The notes below the pieces were generated by a model. It was not told where the DNA came from, did not search any database, and was given only the letters and a program-made list of their open reading frames with translations. Shown one piece after another: positions 60,625 through 64,000 of a stretch of DNA of 64,000 nt. The DNA comes from Bacteroidota bacterium (GTDB lineage: Bacteria; Bacteroidota; Ignavibacteria; Kapaibacteriales; Kapaibacteriaceae), in NCBI GenBank assembly GCA_018266735.1, contig JAFDZT010000001.1, positions 279,314 through 343,313 on the forward strand, given 5' to 3'. Positions within the stretch are counted from its first letter, which is position 1. Each line of letters begins with the position of its first letter. A program made the translations under genes and the position numbers.

Positions 60625-62514
60625 ATGGCAACTGCTCTGATCGACCTGCTCGAACGCGCTACCCTTTTCGATGAACTGTGGGCGCGCAAAGCCCTCGTGG
60701 AGAAACATACGACAACGTCCGGGATCGTGGAAGGATCGGGTCTTGGACCCATTGTGGCGGCCTTGGCCCTCCTGATCGAGAATGACGTTGACGGTGCCAT
60801 CGAGACCCTCGCACCGACCTATGCCGTTGCTGTTGATGGTCCTTCCACGGCCTATCGTATCCATGCCACCATGCTCCTTGCCAAATGCCTGTTCCGCGCT
60901 CGGCGCGACGACGAGGCGGAGCGACTCATCGACGGGATGCGCGCGCAGAGTGAGGCATGTACGGACGTTGAGCGGTTGGCGATCTCCTGGAGCGTGGGCA
61001 AGTCGCACATTCAACGGCGACGGTACCCGGAGGCGCTCTCGGAGCTGCATGCGGCGCTCACGCTGGCAGAAGACACGGGACGATCCGAGTGTGCAGCGCG
61101 GATCTCCGCAGACATTGCAACGGCCACGTCGGCAACGGGCGATGTGGTTCGGTCGATCGCTCTCTATGAACGTTCGCTGCTCACGTTGCATGCTGCGCAA
61201 CGGTTTGAGACCGACTGCATGGTGATCCGCATCAACCTTGCATCGTTGTATCAGGGAATCGATCGGAATGCCGACGCATTGCGGGAGTACGATGCCCTGC
61301 TCGACCTCGACCTTGTACGCACCACTCCATCGTATGCACTGCCCATCAGTTTGAACAGAGCCATCGCTCTCAAACGGCTCGACCGATTGGACGAGGCCCT
61401 CGAGGCCTATCGCGCCGTCGAACAGCAGGCCGAAGCCGATGCCTCCACCATGGTGCACATTCGCGCCTTGCTCGGACTGTCGGACCTATGGTTGAAACGC
61501 AACGCACACGACAACGCCCGTGCAGCTGCCATCGAGGCTGTGGAGCTTGCACAACGTCATGATGTTCGCTCGCTTGTGGCAGAGACCCGATCGGCCATTG
61601 CAGCCGTCGATCATGCAGAGGGAAAGATCGACGAGGCCATCGAAGGACTGCGGGCGGCATTCGAGTGGACGTTGGAGATCGCCGACAACAACAGTGCCGT
61701 CAACTTCGGCACCGAGCTCGTGCAGTGGCTTGCCGAAGCGCATCGCTTTCAAGAAGCCTACACCGTGCAACGTCGATGTGCAGAGCTACAGCGTGCCGTG
61801 TATGAGAAAGAGATCGAGCGGACGGTTGAACTCACGTCGGTTCGATCCCGGCTCGACGTGGAACGCGAGACCATCCGACATCGCGACGAAGAACGCAACA
61901 AGATCCTGCATGCCGTGTTGCCGCAGCATATCGCCGAGCGTCTGATGTCGGGCGAGACACACATCGCCGATACGATCGACGATGTGACCATTCTCTTTGC
62001 CGATATCGTGGGCTTCACACGACTTGCATCGCAGATGGATGCAGAGTCGCTTGTCTCGTTGCTAGAGGAGCTCTTCTCCAAGCTCGACGAGATCGCGCAC
62101 CAACATGGATGTGAGCGACTCAAGACCATCGGAGATTCCTACATGGCCATCTGTGGTGTGTCGGCAATTGTGGCAGACCATACGGTGCGCATGACGCGTG
62201 TCGCACTCGACATCATGAGCGGCAGTGCTGATCTGCCACTGGCAACGTCGCAACTGCGCATTGGCATTCACCGCGGTCCGGTGGTTGCCGGTGTGATGAG
62301 TGGCGCGCGTCTTTCGTATGACATCTGGGGAGATGCGGTGAACGTTGCGGCACGCATGGAACAACGCTCGATGCCGGGCGAGATCCACTGCACGGAAGAG
62401 GTTGCGTTCGTGCTACGGGAACACGGGGACTTCACGCTCGAGGCGCGTGAACCCATCAACATTCACGGCAAAGGGTTGATGCAAACGTACTGGGTACGTC
62501 CTAGTTGCTCATGA
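60625..62514 (+). CDS. TPR-containing class III adenylate cyclase (copy 2)
   Basis: 629 residues from ATG 60625 (an in-frame TTG at 60616 is not needed). It has the same layout as the copy at 58273: TPR region about 40-375, coiled coil with the I-E-R-T-V-E-L-T-S-V-R block, and a cyclase domain about 425-625 with F-A-D-I-V-G-F, K-T-I-G-D, Y-D-I-W-G-D and N-V-A-A-R-M. The Lys/Asp pair indicates ATP as substrate. It is a tandem paralogue and differs mainly in the TPR region. The gene overlaps the convergent small-protein gene by 14 bp. Confidence 0.92.
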   Translation: MATALIDLLERATLFDELWARKALVEKHTTTSGIVEGSGLGPIVAALALLIENDVDGAIETLAPTYAVAVDGPSTAYRIHATMLLAKCLFRARRDDEAERLIDGMRAQSEACTDVERLAISWSVGKSHIQRRRYPEALSELHAALTLAEDTGRSECAARISADIATATSATGDVVRSIALYERSLLTLHAAQRFETDCMVIRINLASLYQGIDRNADALREYDALLDLDLVRTTPSYALPISLNRAIALKRLDRLDEALEAYRAVEQQAEADASTMVHIRALLGLSDLWLKRNAHDNARAAAIEAVELAQRHDVRSLVAETRSAIAAVDHAEGKIDEAIEGLRAAFEWTLEIADNNSAVNFGTELVQWLAEAHRFQEAYTVQRRCAELQRAVYEKEIERTVELTSVRSRLDVERETIRHRDEERNKILHAVLPQHIAERLMSGETHIADTIDDVTILFADIVGFTRLASQMDAESLVSLLEELFSKLDEIAHQHGCERLKTIGDSYMAICGVSAIVADHTVRMTRVALDIMSGSADLPLATSQLRIGIHRGPVVAGVMSGARLSYDIWGDAVNVAARMEQRSMPGEIHCTEEVAFVLREHGDFTLEAREPINIHGKGLMQTYWVRPSCS

Positions 62515-62890
62515 TCACCACTTGGATCGGCTGATCGGCAATACCCGGTGCAGGGAGCGAGCCTTGGAAGGGCGGGAAGGTACCATAGGGTGTTACCTTC
62601 ATCATCATCATTGTTGCACCGGAGTCGATCACGATGCCGGTGATCTTCGTCGACAGTACCGTGCCTTCGATCCGGTACTTCATCAAGCTGATCTTCGTCG
62701 ACGAATCAGCGTTCACCTTCACCGTCACAAACCCCGGCTTCTGCAGTGTCTTCACACTAACGGTCGGCGTGGTGTCGGCCTTCGGAACAGCTTCCTGTCC
62801 GGTTGTCGGCACAGCCTGGTGCATACTTGCCAAGATCACGATCCCCACGATCGCAACGCCCATGCCGAGTCGACCAATGAATGTCTTCAT
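62501..62890 (-). CDS. Small exported protein of unknown function
   Basis: 129 residues with an N-terminal hydrophobic helix (MGVAIVGIVILASM), either a signal peptide or an anchor. The C-terminal A-D-Q-P-I-Q-V-V matches the D-Q-P-V-Q-V end of the lipoprotein at 60116, and both genes face an adenylate cyclase gene. The two are probably distant duplicates that moved with the cyclases. No function can be proposed from sequence. Confidence 0.75.
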   Translation of the reverse strand: MKTFIGRLGMGVAIVGIVILASMHQAVPTTGQEAVPKADTTPTVSVKTLQKPGFVTVKVNADSSTKISLMKYRIEGTVLSTKITGIVIDSGATMMMMKVTPYGTFPPFQGSLPAPGIADQPIQVVIMSN

Positions 62891-62955
62891 GTCAATGCCC
62901 CTTGCCTGTTGATCTGCTCACCCCTAGATTGACGCCAAAATACTATGAAACGCCT

Positions 62956-63390
62956 ATGTCCCTTCCCGCCCTCGTCGACACCTTGCAACTCCTTCCGCAC
63001 CCTGAAGGTGGATTCTATCGCGAGTACTTCCGCACCGATGCCGTCACGTCCATCTGGTTTCTGCTGACAAGCACCGACGTCTCGCATTTCCATCGACTTG
63101 CGAAGGACGAGATCTGGTATTGGCATGAGGGCGGCGTGGCGGTGATGCACATGATCGATGCCGATGGCGTGTACTCTACAACGAGGGTCGGGCCGCCCGG
63201 CCTCGCCGACTCCTACGTACGTGTTCTCCCAGCCGGCACTTGGTTCGGTGCCACGTGCGAGGGTGATCACGTCCTCGTTAGTGCCATGGTGGCACCAGCC
63301 TTCACGTTCGCAGATTTCGAACTCGCTGATCGCGAGTCACTCCTCGAAGCGTATCCGCAGCATGCGGAGATCATTAGGATGTTGACGTGA
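62956..63390 (+). CDS. DUF985 cupin-family protein
   Basis: 144 residues from ATG 62956. P-H-P-E-G-G-F-Y-R-E near residue 15, F-H-R-L-x-x-D-E-x-W-Y near 46-56, and P-A-G-x-W-F near 95 are hallmarks of the DUF985 (cupin_5) family, a small beta-barrel with metal-binding histidines. It is cytosolic and of unknown substrate. It follows the cyclase/small-protein pair with its own start. Confidence 0.92.
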   Translation: MSLPALVDTLQLLPHPEGGFYREYFRTDAVTSIWFLLTSTDVSHFHRLAKDEIWYWHEGGVAVMHMIDADGVYSTTRVGPPGLADSYVRVLPAGTWFGATCEGDHVLVSAMVAPAFTFADFELADRESLLEAYPQHAEIIRMLT

Positions 63391-63614
63391 GATGACAGCG
63401 ACTATGCTTGTTCAAGCGTATCTACAGAAACTATTCGAAGATCAAAAAGCAATACAATGGCTAGATTTAGCCAGGGTCGCAATGTACTCAAACCAGTGTT
63501 TATCGGTCTTCTGCACAAGTGTGATCGGTCGTCTTGGGCATCGACACTTTAGATTGTGAAGTATGTGCGGGGATCGAAACGATACAGCGTTTCGTATCAC
63601 TTAGATTCTGATTC
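63391..63614. other. AT-rich intergenic stretch, no feature seen
   Basis: This 224-bp stretch between the cupin stop and the end of the next minus-strand frame is AT-richer than the rest. No ORF of meaningful length, repeat or terminator was recognised. Confidence 0.4.
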
Positions 63615-63956
63615 TTACTCCCCATACGCGCCGATTATCGCGTTCCTGTTTCCGTCGTTTTCACCGCGGATTCCAAACACCACTCGCCCAATCCGTGAAT
63701 ATGCAGTATCGCCAACTCGATTCCTCGTCACAACAACAAACGTGTCCAAGGACTTCATCTCCTTCGCATCATAGTAGTAACAGCTCGAACGCATATCATC
63801 GGCTGCGTTATTGTAGTTGGCAAATACTCGACCACTCGCGTGACCATTGGTAAACCCAATTGACCACTCTGGATATCTCATCGTCAGATTCTCGTGCTGG
63901 ATTACTAAGCAAAGCTGCTTGCAATCAAGAACGGGCCTTTCCGAACTGACTAACAC
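63615..63956 (-). CDS. Hypothetical protein near the right edge
   Basis: 113 residues from GTG 63956, with GGAG 6 nt upstream, and bounded upstream by an in-frame TAG at 63990-63992. The sequence (Y-P-E-W-S-I-G-F-T-N-G, R-N-R-V-G-D-T-A-Y) looks coding but matches nothing I recognise, and it could be the 3' part of a longer broken gene. It is AT-richer than the neighbours. Confidence 0.4.
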   Translation of the reverse strand: MLVSSERPVLDCKQLCLVIQHENLTMRYPEWSIGFTNGHASGRVFANYNNAADDMRSSCYYYDAKEMKSLDTFVVVTRNRVGDTAYSRIGRVVFGIRGENDGNRNAIIGAYGE

Positions 63957-64000
63957 GCCACTCCAGGTCCAACAATATATTCTAGCCCCCTAATTAGTTG

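Noticed and set aside
1..64000. tRNA, rRNA, insertion sequences, prophage genes
   Set aside because: I saw no cloverleaf-like sequence, rRNA motif, transposase or phage protein while reading both strands, although small RNAs cannot be excluded by eye.

Overview
The window looks like chromosomal DNA of a free-living bacterium of the Bacteroidota/Chlorobi/Ignavibacteria-Kapaibacteria branch. At least seven predicted secreted proteins end in a type IX secretion (T9SS, Por-type) C-terminal sorting domain. A SusC/FecA-like TonB receptor with an N-terminal carboxypeptidase-regulatory-like domain, LytTR and FISUMP domains, and a few TAnnTTTG promoter-like motifs point the same way. Assignment below phylum level is inference. 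I see no rRNA, tRNA, CRISPR array, prophage or insertion sequence.

Layout. 1-3611 (minus): a tight four-gene operon of YajQ, an alpha-oxoamine synthase (serine palmitoyltransferase-like), an SDR reductase and a PNGase F-like secreted protein cut by the window edge. 3643-10534 (plus): a three-gene envelope operon (large adhesin-like T9SS protein, OmpA-family protein, thioredoxin-fold/beta-rich protein). 10.6-16.4 kb: an AT-richer propeller protein, then a tandem duplication of a DUF899-DUF2461 gene pair whose first DUF2461 copy has decayed. 16.4-19.8 kb: a TonB receptor with a TetR-type operator-like palindrome and a divergent LytTR membrane regulator. 19.9-22.7 kb (minus): a five-gene operon of small enzymes. 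22.9-29 kb: a membrane/DUF547 fusion, a DUF1254 protein and a YceI-porin-YceI group. 29-36.3 kb: an FAD-linked oxidase translationally coupled to a 1708-residue kinase-ATPase-GAF-adenylate cyclase. 36.3-46.5 kb: secreted C39-like protein, VOC protein, FISUMP lipoprotein, a DUF2252 pseudogene, short-period tandem repeats, a formylglycine-generating enzyme and a two-module serine hydrolase. 47.6-55.2 kb: a copper/oxygen cluster (see below). 55.2-64 kb: a propeller-like protein, a YHYH protein, two tandem TPR-adenylate cyclase genes each facing a small envelope-protein gene, and a DUF985 cupin.

The most notable gene is at 52977-55169. It encodes a quinol nitric-oxide-reductase-like membrane protein whose FeB histidine pair is His-Asn instead of His-His, whose conserved active-site Glu is Gln, and whose quinol-site Glu and Asp are both Gly. 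These are, as I recall them, the substitutions that mark nitric oxide dismutases (Nod: 2 NO to N2 + O2). It follows a secreted multicopper oxidase and a CxxC redoxin, has a perfect 9-bp-arm palindrome in its leader, and lies next to a divergent tyrosinase-multicopper oxidase pair. An O2-producing enzyme would thus sit beside three O2-consuming copper oxidases.

A second theme is short tandem repeats that start at stop codons. A 12-13 bp family and a 7-bp family (RAGTKAC) supply the last codons and the stop of several genes at convergent gene ends.
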